A DNA stretch of 7,033 bases from positions 1 through 7,033 of the forward strand of contig CALATK010000225.1 in assembly GCA_937891805.1 (NCBI GenBank), read 5' to 3'. The DNA comes from an uncultured Fibrobacter sp. GTDB lineage: Bacteria > Fibrobacterota > Fibrobacteria > Fibrobacterales > Fibrobacteraceae. Made by a program: the position numbers and the translations under genes. Shown here piece after piece: positions 1-6,309 of this stretch. The notes under the pieces are model-generated. The model made no database searches, was not told the DNA's origin, and saw nothing but the letters and a program-made list of their open reading frames with translations. The first letter of the stretch is position 1; the number at the start of each line of letters is the position of its first letter.

Positions 1-83
1 GTTCTTACGGGTCAGAACTGTTCGTGCGGGAGTAAACTCTTGTGACTGTTAGTCCCTGCGAGTTTCCGCCGAGAGGCTACACG
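1..83. other. Gene-free left edge with nested inverted repeats
   Basis: I see no coding frame here. The stretch lies just downstream of the stop codon of the minus-strand FISUMP gene. It has several short inverted repeats: GTTCT (1-5) with AGAAC (14-18); AAACTC (34-39) with GAGTTT (60-65), enclosing GACT (44-47) and AGTC (51-54) around a 3-base loop; CGG (27-29) with CCG (66-68); and GCC (68-70) with GGC (75-77). Neither strand has a T-run after the stem, so it does not look like a standard intrinsic terminator. It could be the end of a structured RNA or of a mobile element continuing beyond the window, or chance pairing. Identity unknown. Confidence 0.35.
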
Positions 84-899
84 TTACAGAGAGGATTGCT
101 GAGATTCCCTTACGCATCGGACATACCTAAAATCTTCCTTATTGCCATGGTTAACCAATCCGCCGTTTTTCTCGCAACCAAAATTTACGTTTGAAGCAAG
201 GTTTTCGTTGGATTCGTTTGATAGCCAAAAACTTGCACACTCCCCCATTTTTCTATTTCGATCATAGCCCCCAGGTAACAAGTTAAAACCGTACTCGTCC
301 ATCCCTTTCAGACTGTCTGGCCATCCTTCTGTTGACCTAAGTTTTCTCTCTAATTCATCTGTGTATACCTCTGGATGTCGATCAAGTATAAAGTACCACA
401 ACCGCTCATAAAAATCTGTTTCTGTAGGGAGCCTCCAGCCATCAGGACATATTCCCTGAATTGAGTCGCCTAGCCCAAGGGCGCCATGCCATTCATTTTT
501 TAAGGTGTCTCCAACTGCCGCGTCCCAGTTGTACATTCGTCCATATTTCGCACAATTTTCTGGATTGTCATTATAGCAAGCGCTGTTTATGTAAGTGAAA
601 ATGCCGACACAAGTTGCCCAGCCCGAAACTGATGAAAATGTGGAATCTTGCTCGCCACAGGGGACCACTTCTCTGGAGCAACTAATACATGTTGTGGTTA
701 ACACATAATAGTTCAAGTTCTCTGCCATCCACTCAAGTCCGTTTATGACGGTTGTTTTATAGGAGTGGCCGTCGCGGGTATCATACAGTGTTCCATATTC
801 AGGCGTATAGAATGGAATAGTTTCTTCAGGGCCAGAGGAAGATTCCTCATTACTGCAACAACAAATCACTGAAGTGAGAAGTATAAGGATTTTTTTCAT
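84..899 (-). CDS. Small Cys-rich FISUMP-domain lipoprotein
   Basis: A 271-residue exported protein, mostly one FISUMP domain (about residues 34-264). This domain is expanded in Fibrobacter surface or secreted proteins and its biochemical role is not established. Visible hallmarks are YGTLYDTRDG (35-44), the WMAENLNY block, a CAKYGRMYNW-type block at about 116, CPDGWRLP (151-158), DEYGF, and the closing RCVRE. The N-terminus MKKILILLTSVICCCSNEE is a short hydrophobic signal with three Cys (13-15) before a Ser/Glu-rich stretch. It resembles a lipoprotein signal, but the lipobox is not canonical. The start at 899 was chosen because it places this signal at the N-terminus; the frame stays open upstream, but that extension would run into ung, and no good Shine-Dalgarno is visible. 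After the signal there are ten Cys, against four in the FISUMP domain of the larger protein nearby; the extra ones lie mainly in an insertion at about residues 66-110. The gene follows ung by 31 bp and looks more AT-rich than it. Ligand and role unknown. Confidence 0.85.
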   Translation of the reverse strand: MKKILILLTSVICCCSNEESSSGPEETIPFYTPEYGTLYDTRDGHSYKTTVINGLEWMAENLNYYVLTTTCISCSREVVPCGEQDSTFSSVSGWATCVGIFTYINSACYNDNPENCAKYGRMYNWDAAVGDTLKNEWHGALGLGDSIQGICPDGWRLPTETDFYERLWYFILDRHPEVYTDELERKLRSTEGWPDSLKGMDEYGFNLLPGGYDRNRKMGECASFWLSNESNENLASNVNFGCEKNGGLVNHGNKEDFRYVRCVRESQQSSL

Positions 900-930
900 G
901 GTATCAAAGAAATTAATCTTGTTGATATTT

Positions 931-1605
931 CTACCGGATTCGCCAGTCGATAGGCTCGATTCCCTTGCTTGCAAGGAATGCGTTGGCCTTGCTGAAATGC
1001 TTGCAGCCGAAAAAGCCGCGGTAGGCCGATAGGGGGCTCGGGTGGGGAGCCGTTAGAATCAGGTGCCCGCGGTTTGGCGCCACCAGGGCCTGTTTCTTGA
1101 TGGCGAAACTGCCCCACAGCAAGAACACCAGGTTTTCCCGCACCTGCGAGAGCCTCTGGATGATGGTGTCGGTAAAGGTCTGCCAGCCGATTCCCGCATG
1201 GCTTGCCGCCTGGTGGGCCCGCACCGTCAGGGAGGCGTTCAGGAGCAAGATGCCCTGGTGGGCCCAGCTTTCCAGGTTCCCGTGTTGCGGGGGCGTGATG
1301 CCAAGGTCGTCGTGGAGTTCCTGGAAGATGTTGATAAGGGAGGGGGGCGGGTCGATTCCGTTGGGCACCGAGAAACAGAGCCCGTGGGCCTGCCCGGGAT
1401 TGTGATAAGGGTCTTGCCCGATGATGACGGCCTTTACCTTGTCCACAGGGCAAAAGTCCAGGGCCGCAAAGATTTTCGGTCCCGGCGGGTATATCACGTG
1501 GTGTTCTGCCTTCTCCTTCAGGAGGGTTTCCTTTATTTTCTGGAAATAGGGCTGCTCGAACTGATCGCCCAGGAGTTTCAGCCAGGATTCTTCAAGTTTA
1601 ACCAT
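931..1605 (-). CDS. ung: Uracil-DNA glycosylase (family 1 UDG)
   Basis: Removes uracil, from cytosine deamination or dUMP misincorporation, from DNA by cleaving the N-glycosidic bond; this is the first step of cytoplasmic base-excision repair. The 224-residue protein is near the size of E. coli Ung and carries all its motifs: GQDPYH at 63-68 with the water-activating Asp65 and the Tyr that shapes the pocket, then AHGLCFSV with the uracil-stacking Phe78, LLLNASLTVR with the uracil-recognising Asn123, LLWGSFAIKK, and the HPSPLSAYRGFFGC loop with catalytic His188 and the base-flipping Leu. The C-terminus PIDWRIR also matches the family. The ATG at 1605 was chosen because MVKLEESWLKLL aligns with the usual N-terminus; a GTG at 1674 would add 23 non-conserved residues. 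No strong Shine-Dalgarno is seen at either. The gene is divergent from the large FISUMP lipoprotein gene. It looks GC-rich compared with the gene that follows it. Confidence 0.97.
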   Translation of the reverse strand: MVKLEESWLKLLGDQFEQPYFQKIKETLLKEKAEHHVIYPPGPKIFAALDFCPVDKVKAVIIGQDPYHNPGQAHGLCFSVPNGIDPPPSLINIFQELHDDLGITPPQHGNLESWAHQGILLLNASLTVRAHQAASHAGIGWQTFTDTIIQRLSQVRENLVFLLWGSFAIKKQALVAPNRGHLILTAPHPSPLSAYRGFFGCKHFSKANAFLASKGIEPIDWRIR

Positions 1606-1630
1606 TATGGCCGAAAAATACTTAATTATT

Positions 1631-1659
1631 TTGCCAATGTCTCCATTGATGCTTATATT
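1631..1659 (+). promoter_or_regulatory. Putative sigma70-like promoter for the FISUMP lipoprotein-kinase pair
   Basis: TTGCCA (1631-1636) and TATATT (1654-1659) each match the -35 and -10 consensus at five of six positions, and they are exactly 17 bp apart. Transcription would start near 1666, leaving a leader of about 40 nt before the ATG at 1705. It lies in the 99-bp spacer between the divergent ung and lipoprotein genes. I saw no equally good promoter pointing toward ung. The prediction assumes that a housekeeping sigma factor with E. coli-like specificity is used. Confidence 0.5.
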
Positions 1660-1693
1660 TCTTTTGTTGAACACTGGTATATTCGCCTAAAAA

Positions 1694-1699
1694 AGGAGG
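1694..1699 (+). promoter_or_regulatory. Perfect Shine-Dalgarno that sets the FISUMP lipoprotein start
   Basis: AGGAGG lies 5 nt before the ATG at 1705. The same frame is open back to 1063, so this site, together with the lipoprotein signal that follows it, decides the start. The upstream part of that frame lies opposite ung and looks non-coding. Confidence 0.85.
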
Positions 1700-1704
1700 C
1701 TTCC

Positions 1705-3867
1705 ATGACAAAAACATTCGCTATGCGCCTGGCTGCTATTTCTGCTGTGGCTATACTCTGCTCTTGTGGCGATTCCTCTACGGGAGCCAAGGATGATGGG
1801 GACAAATCCTCCAAAGAGTCTGTGAAGTCTGTTTCTGGTTTGGGGAAGTGCTCGGCAGACCGTGCGGGTGAAGTCCTCTATGTAGAAGACGAAAAAGCCG
1901 AGTATATCTGTATTCCTAACGAATGGAAAAATACCGGCGCCACCGAAAATAGTGAAGGTGATGAATCTGACACAAGTTCAAGTCCCTCCAAAAACAAGTC
2001 ATCGTCTTCGACAAAGGGAAGTAGTGGAAGTACTTCGGGTTCAAGCAGCGCCTCTGATTCGGGTAAGAATTCCTCTGGGTCTGGCTCTGCAAGTTCTTCA
2101 AGTGTTGCACAGGAGCCGACTTCTAGTGCACCCGGCGCAAATGAAACCATTCCTACGAAGCCTGTGAGCAAGGCCTTTTCGGGAGTGGTGCAAAAGGGCC
2201 CGTTCACGAGTGGCTCTACTATGAAAATTTGGGAACTGGATGAGGATTTGGCCCTGACGGGAACGAAGTTTGAATGGGAGGTATCTTCGTCTCTTGGTGA
2301 ATTTTCTTCGCCTAAGTTGAATCTTGCTACCCAGTATGGATTGCTTCAGGCTACGGGAACCTTCTATAACGAGGTTTCGGGCTCTACAACGACAGGAGAT
2401 TTTACCCTGAAGGGAATTGTGGACCTGAGTAACCGGGACAAGGCGAACTTGAACATTTTGGCTCACCTGGCTTACAATAGGGCGATGGCTCTGTTTGCAA
2501 CAGGAGATTACAAAAACATTCCGGCAGCCAAGTCTAAGGCCGAACAGGAAGTGATGGAAGCGTTCTACATGAATCCGAAGGATGCCCCCCTGAACCACGC
2601 CTTTGAAGATTTGAGCATCTTTGGCACAACCAACGACGATGCCAAACTCCTGGCGGTGTCTATCCTGCTTACTCGGGGATTGAATCCGACGGGAATAACG
2701 TCTACCACGGCGGAACTATCTGCGGATATCAAGGATGACGGTAAGTGGAACCAGAGTTCGGAATCTACGACGCAGGTGACCGTTGCGGATTGGGCGCTTA
2801 ACAATTTGGCAAACAATTCCAAGATCCGCACCAGGGTAGAAACCCAAGGTGGTAACGCCCCCGATTTCGAAAGATGGATAGGGGAGTTTATTGAGGGCGT
2901 CTATTCCATTCCCTGTACCGACAAGTTGGATGGGAATATGGAACAGATTGCTGTTGCAGGAAGTTCGTACAATGGTAAAAAACTGGTCTGCGATGGCGGC
3001 AGCTTGAGATTTGCAACAAGGCTGGATACCCTTATCGGGTATGCGTGTACCGCATCCAGGGACGGAGTCATTAAGAGTTACATTGACCCCTATTATGGCA
3101 CTGAAAAGGAGCAGATTTGCGATAGCGGCGTTAAAAGCTGGAGGGACGTTGGAATCTACGATTACTCCAAGGAGGATTTCTTCAGCGAGACTGCCAATTA
3201 TGGCACGCTCAAGGACAGCCGCGATAACAAGACATACAAAACCATAAAAATTGGTGCCCAGACCTGGATGGCCGAGAACCTGAATTATTCTGATTCTACG
3301 AAGATGACGAATTTGAAGGGAAATTCCTGGTGCTTCAACAACCGCCCAAAGAATTGTGAAATGGCGGGAAGGCTTTATACCTGGACGGCGGCCATGAATT
3401 TGGCGTCGTTCTACCTCGAAGAAAGTGCGGCCGACGTTATTGCGGAAAAACATCAGGGTGCGTGTCCCGATGGATGGCATATCCCGACCTCTACAGAATG
3501 GAATGACCTTATGGAGTATGTCGAGGCGCTAGGTACCGAGTCCTATGCTGGTTCTTACTTAAAGTCCAAGACGGGGTGGCAAAGCTATTTGACCAGTGTG
3601 AAGTCTTTGGACGAATACGGTTTTTCTGCGATTCCCACGGGAGCCTATTACGGAAAATATGCCAATGCGGGGGAAACCTATAGTGCCTATACCTTTGATG
3701 ACGAAGGCCAGTTTACCAATTTCTGGTCTGCAACGGAAGCCCCCAAGACAGCTGCGGCCACGAAGGCTCTATATTGGTTCTTGGATTACCGCTACAACTA
3801 TTTTGATGTAAGTACCGATTACAACCAGAAGGGGCGCGGATTCCCGATCCGTTGCGTCAAGAATTGA
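1705..3867 (+). CDS. Large multidomain FISUMP lipoprotein
   Basis: A 720-residue exported lipoprotein. The signal peptide ends in a canonical lipobox LCSC with lipidated Cys21. Next comes a small two-Cys module (C49, C69), then a Ser/Gly-rich linker (about 88-150) typical of Fibrobacter surface proteins. A domain opening with VVQKGPFTSGS (from 161) follows; similar openings occur in other bacterial lipoproteins, function unknown. It leads into a long, probably helical middle (to about 400). Two further two-Cys modules follow (C404/C429 and C448/C472). The C-terminal FISUMP domain (about 497-720) shows YGTLKDSRD, WMAENLNY, GRLYTWTAAM, GACPDGWHIP (585-594), DEYGF, FWSATE and a closing RCVKN, with four Cys (543, 551, 587, 717). 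The lipid anchor and long flexible linker suggest the rest is held away from the membrane. The start is set by AGGAGG at 1694. The 3' end overlaps the hybrid kinase gene, which suggests a joint role. Whether the protein faces periplasm or outside, and what it binds, cannot be told. Confidence 0.93.
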   Translation: MTKTFAMRLAAISAVAILCSCGDSSTGAKDDGDKSSKESVKSVSGLGKCSADRAGEVLYVEDEKAEYICIPNEWKNTGATENSEGDESDTSSSPSKNKSSSSTKGSSGSTSGSSSASDSGKNSSGSGSASSSSVAQEPTSSAPGANETIPTKPVSKAFSGVVQKGPFTSGSTMKIWELDEDLALTGTKFEWEVSSSLGEFSSPKLNLATQYGLLQATGTFYNEVSGSTTTGDFTLKGIVDLSNRDKANLNILAHLAYNRAMALFATGDYKNIPAAKSKAEQEVMEAFYMNPKDAPLNHAFEDLSIFGTTNDDAKLLAVSILLTRGLNPTGITSTTAELSADIKDDGKWNQSSESTTQVTVADWALNNLANNSKIRTRVETQGGNAPDFERWIGEFIEGVYSIPCTDKLDGNMEQIAVAGSSYNGKKLVCDGGSLRFATRLDTLIGYACTASRDGVIKSYIDPYYGTEKEQICDSGVKSWRDVGIYDYSKEDFFSETANYGTLKDSRDNKTYKTIKIGAQTWMAENLNYSDSTKMTNLKGNSWCFNNRPKNCEMAGRLYTWTAAMNLASFYLEESAADVIAEKHQGACPDGWHIPTSTEWNDLMEYVEALGTESYAGSYLKSKTGWQSYLTSVKSLDEYGFSAIPTGAYYGKYANAGETYSAYTFDDEGQFTNFWSATEAPKTAAATKALYWFLDYRYNYFDVSTDYNQKGRGFPIRCVKN
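1960..2160 (+). repeat. Low-complexity Ser-rich linker-coding tract
   Basis: This part of the lipoprotein gene encodes a run dominated by Ser with Gly, Thr, Lys and Asp, written with varied AGT/AGC/TCT/TCG/TCC codons rather than one repeated codon. It joins the N-terminal Cys module to the VVQKGPF domain. Such linkers are common in exported Fibrobacter proteins. The mixed codons suggest selection on amino-acid composition rather than recent microsatellite expansion. Confidence 0.8.
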
Positions 3868-5363
3868 TTTTGGAAAATCTGCCTTTGATTCTTGTTTACG
3901 CCGGAAGTGCCCTGATGCTTCTCAATATCGTCCGTTACATTTTGCTGGAACGGGTTGTTCTCAGGTCGAACTACTGGGACAAGGGCCGCGGCCCACTCCA
4001 CATTCCCCTGGCGCTGTTGGTCCTGTTCCTCTTGGGCTACCTGGCGGTTGGCTATGTGGGGACTTTCGACAACGTGGTCCCATCCATCCTCTTCGGGGGT
4101 AGTCTTTTTGTTTTCTTGATTCTTTCCTTGATGAAGATTATCCTCAAGAAAGTGGAAGAAGGGGAGGAACGCATCGGGGCTGTCCACAAGGACTTGAACG
4201 CAGAAAAGAAGGAACACGAGGCCAAGTCCGCATTCCTTTCTAACATCGGTCACGATATCCGCACCCCCATGAACGCAATTATGGGCTGTGTCGCCCTTTG
4301 CAAAAAGGAAGACGCCACCTTGCCCGAAATCAGGGAGAATGCTGCGAAGATAGAGCGCTCCTGCCAGCATCTGCTGTCGCTGGTGAACGACGTGCTGGAA
4401 ATGAGCCGCCTAGAAAGCGGTAAAATCGAGACGGAAGAGTCCGCCCTGGACTTAAGGGAAATGGTGGCTGGCTGGCATGAAACATTTGCGCCTCGGATGC
4501 AAGAGAAGAACATTGACTTCACTGTGGATTGCAGCGGCGTAAAGGACCCGCTGGTTCTTTGTTCCCGCCAGGGTTTCAACCGGGTCGTCATGAACCTCTT
4601 GAGCAACGCCTGCAAGTTTACGCCCGATGGTGGAGAGGTTTCCTTGAAACTTTCCGAAAAGCCTTCGGAAAGGGAGGGTTTTGGCCTGTACGAATTGCGG
4701 GTGAAGGACAACGGAATCGGCATGACCGAAAGTCTTGCGAGCCGCCTGTTCGACGCCTTTGAAATGGAGCGCTCCTCCTCGTTGAGCGGCGTCCAGGGCG
4801 TGGGCCTTGGAATGGCCATCACCAAGCGCATTGTAGACCAGATGGACGGAAAAATCCAGGTGCAGAGCCAGTCCGGAAAGGGTACGGAGTTCGTGGTGAC
4901 AGTTCCCATGCGCCTCCAGTCGGCTATGCAGACCCAGTGGAATGCGGACTTGCCGAACTGCCCGGTGAACTTTGCCGGCAAGCGGGTCCTTTTGGTAGAG
5001 GACATGGCCGTCAACCGCGAAGTGACCGGTTTGATCCTGAAAAACATTGGCTTCGAGGTGGAATTTGCGGCAAATGGCGAGGAGGGCGTTTACAAGCTGT
5101 CCAGCGCCCATCCCGGCTACTACGACATGATCCTGATGGATATCCAGATGCCCGTCATGGACGGTTACGAGGCCACCCGCCGGATCCGCCGTCTCGGCAA
5201 TGTGGAACAGGCCTATGTCCCCATCGTGGCCATGACCGCCAATGCCTTTAGCGCAGATATAGAAAAGGCCATGGAGGCGGGAATGAACGCCTACGTGGCC
5301 AAGCCTATCGATGTAGCGGTTCTTGAAAAGACCCTGGCAGGATTTTTCGGGAAAAAGGTCTAG
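3852..5363 (+). CDS. Hybrid sensor histidine kinase with three membrane helices
   Basis: An inner-membrane kinase of up to 503 residues that should autophosphorylate on His and pass the phosphate to its own receiver. Three hydrophobic helices (about 10-32, 50-69, 75-98) precede a charged, probably coiled-coil stretch (about 99-127). The dimerisation domain holds the H-box [12 protein letters not shown] with His134. The ATPase domain shows the N-box (Asn252), the G1 box DNGIGM (286-291) and the G2 box GVGLGM (316-321). A receiver from about 376 has the acidic pair E383/D384, phospho-acceptor Asp430 in [10 protein letters not shown], Thr462 and Lys484. The basic loop between helices 1 and 2 suggests an outside N-terminus and inside C-terminus. 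There is no PAS, GAF, HAMP or large external domain. The start is uncertain: TTG at 3852, TTG at 3864 (overlapping the upstream TGA) or TTG at 3870; the first ATG (3915) would cut helix 1. The overlap with the lipoprotein gene implies translational coupling. No HPt protein or separate regulator is encoded nearby. Target unknown. Confidence 0.93.
   Translation: MRQELILENLPLILVYAGSALMLLNIVRYILLERVVLRSNYWDKGRGPLHIPLALLVLFLLGYLAVGYVGTFDNVVPSILFGGSLFVFLILSLMKIILKKVEEGEERIGAVHKDLNAEKKEHEAKSAFLSNIGHDIRTPMNAIMGCVALCKKEDATLPEIRENAAKIERSCQHLLSLVNDVLEMSRLESGKIETEESALDLREMVAGWHETFAPRMQEKNIDFTVDCSGVKDPLVLCSRQGFNRVVMNLLSNACKFTPDGGEVSLKLSEKPSEREGFGLYELRVKDNGIGMTESLASRLFDAFEMERSSSLSGVQGVGLGMAITKRIVDQMDGKIQVQSQSGKGTEFVVTVPMRLQSAMQTQWNADLPNCPVNFAGKRVLLVEDMAVNREVTGLILKNIGFEVEFAANGEEGVYKLSSAHPGYYDMILMDIQMPVMDGYEATRRIRRLGNVEQAYVPIVAMTANAFSADIEKAMEAGMNAYVAKPIDVAVLEKTLAGFFGKKV
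5360..5363. other. Shared CTAG: stop codons of two convergent genes
   Basis: The palindrome CTAG gives TAG at 5361-5363 for the kinase on the plus strand and TAG at 5360-5362 for thiG on the minus strand. There is no spacer for a terminator between the genes, so each transcript must run into the other gene unless stopped by another mechanism. Confidence 0.95.
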
Positions 5364-6142
5364 TCCCGCAAGAATCCGGTGAGCGGGTCGGAGGCGGAAG
5401 CCCCGCGCGTGAGCACGCGCCCAAGGCCTGCCAGGTAGGCCTTGCGACCCGCCTCTATCGCAAGCTTGAAACTTTCCGCCATGAGTGTCAGGTCGCCTGC
5501 CGTTGCGAGGGCGGTATTCGCCATGATGGCCGCCGCTCCCATCTCCATGGCGGCACAGGCTTCGGAGGGTTTTCCGATTCCCGCATCTACGATGATGGGC
5601 AAGTCGATTTCGTCAATCAGAATCTGGATGAATTCCCGAGTGGAAAGCCCCTTGTTGGACCCGATGGGGGCGGCAAGTGGCATCACTGCAGCGGCTCCTG
5701 CGTTCACCAGGTCCCGAGCCACGTTCAGGTCCGGATACATGTAGGGCATCACCACGAAACCTTCCTTTGCCAAAGTCTCCGTAGCTTTTACCGTCTCGTA
5801 GTTGTCGGGCAGCAGGTACTTGGTGTCCCGCATGATTTCGATTTTCACGAAGTCGCCGCAGCCCAGTTCACGGGAAAGCCGTGCGATACGCACCGCCTCG
5901 TCGGCATTCCGCGCACCCGAGGTGTTTGGGAGCAGCGTCACTCCCTTGGGAATGTAGTCCAGAATATTCTCGTGGTCCTTGGTGTTTGCCCGGCGCACGG
6001 CGAGAGTCACAATCTGCGCCCCCGCGTCCCGCACCGCCGTCTCGATGAGCTTCAGCGAATACTTGCCGGAACCAAGAATGAAACGAGACGTAAATTCGTG
6101 ACCGCCGATAACGAGAGAATCTTTAACCTGAGAGTCTGCCAT
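5360..6142 (-). CDS. thiG: Thiazole synthase ThiG
   Basis: A cytoplasmic TIM-barrel enzyme that forms the thiazole phosphate of thiamine from 1-deoxy-D-xylulose 5-phosphate, sulfur carried as ThiS thiocarboxylate, and dehydroglycine supplied by ThiH or ThiO. The 260-residue length is normal for the family. Conserved blocks are RFILGSGKY (20-28), the [17 protein letters not shown] segment (from 73), FVKIEI with the probable Schiff-base Lys100, [35 protein letters not shown] (about 183-195) and the closing [14 protein letters not shown] region. The start at 6142 has the Shine-Dalgarno AAGAAGG (plus-strand 6147-6153) 4 nt away; the frame stays open upstream to 6181 but that extension is not conserved. 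No thiS, thiF, thiH or thiE lies in the window, so the gene is not in a local thi cluster on the sequence seen. I did not recognise a TPP riboswitch in its 167-bp upstream spacer. Its stop overlaps the kinase stop. Confidence 0.96.
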   Translation of the reverse strand: MADSQVKDSLVIGGHEFTSRFILGSGKYSLKLIETAVRDAGAQIVTLAVRRANTKDHENILDYIPKGVTLLPNTSGARNADEAVRIARLSRELGCGDFVKIEIMRDTKYLLPDNYETVKATETLAKEGFVVMPYMYPDLNVARDLVNAGAAAVMPLAAPIGSNKGLSTREFIQILIDEIDLPIIVDAGIGKPSEACAAMEMGAAAIMANTALATAGDLTLMAESFKLAIEAGRKAYLAGLGRVLTRGASASDPLTGFLRD

Positions 6143-6309
6143 AAAGCCTTCTTGTTTGCACGTGGAATATAGAAAAAACATTGTTTTTCGGAACGAATTG
6201 TCTTTTTTTGAACAAGGAACTTCTTTGTAAAAAACATTTCACGCGGTGCGGATGTTTGGAAACTTTGAATTTTTTGAAAAAATTATATCTTTGACAAAGA
6301 GGTATTTGT
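6143..6309. promoter_or_regulatory. AT-rich divergent spacer between thiG and the GH9 gene
   Basis: This 167-bp spacer must drive both genes if each has its own promoter. Toward thiG, TATATT (the complement of plus-strand 6166-6171) is a possible -10, but no convincing -35 lies upstream of it. Toward the GH9 gene, TATATC (6284-6289) could be a -10, again without a well-spaced -35. A small inverted repeat AAAAAC/GTTTTT (6174-6188) flanks the thiG -10 candidate. The GH9 gene has AAAGAGG (6296-6302) 7 nt before its ATG. I see no riboswitch or small gene. Promoter positions are tentative. Confidence 0.4.

Noticed and set aside
27..68. Intrinsic terminator after the small FISUMP gene
   Set aside because: The stem is interrupted by internal loops and is not followed by a T-run on the minus strand.
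900..974. Longer form of the small FISUMP protein starting inside ung
   Set aside because: It would bury the signal peptide at residue 26 and overlap the ung coding end.
896..1453. 185-codon minus-strand open frame within ung
   Set aside because: It is Pro/Arg/Gly-rich in the way of a GC-rich shadow frame and overlaps a certain gene on the same strand.
1606..1674. Longer ung starting at GTG 1674
   Set aside because: The added 23 residues resemble no UDG N-terminus and would overlap the lipoprotein promoter; the ATG at 1605 gives the usual family length.
1063..1704. Extension of the FISUMP lipoprotein frame upstream to 1063
   Set aside because: It lies opposite ung, which is clearly real. 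The lipoprotein signal and perfect Shine-Dalgarno place the start at 1705.
2716..3480. 254-codon minus-strand open frame inside the FISUMP lipoprotein gene
   Set aside because: It is antisense to a gene with clear domains and shows no recognisable motif or ribosome site.
4250..5111. Two long minus-strand open frames opposite the kinase
   Set aside because: The kinase and receiver motifs in the plus frame are complete; the antisense frames have no family features.
6143..6309. TPP riboswitch ahead of thiG
   Set aside because: The expected thi-box pattern was not seen on the minus strand, and the region is mostly A/T tracts.
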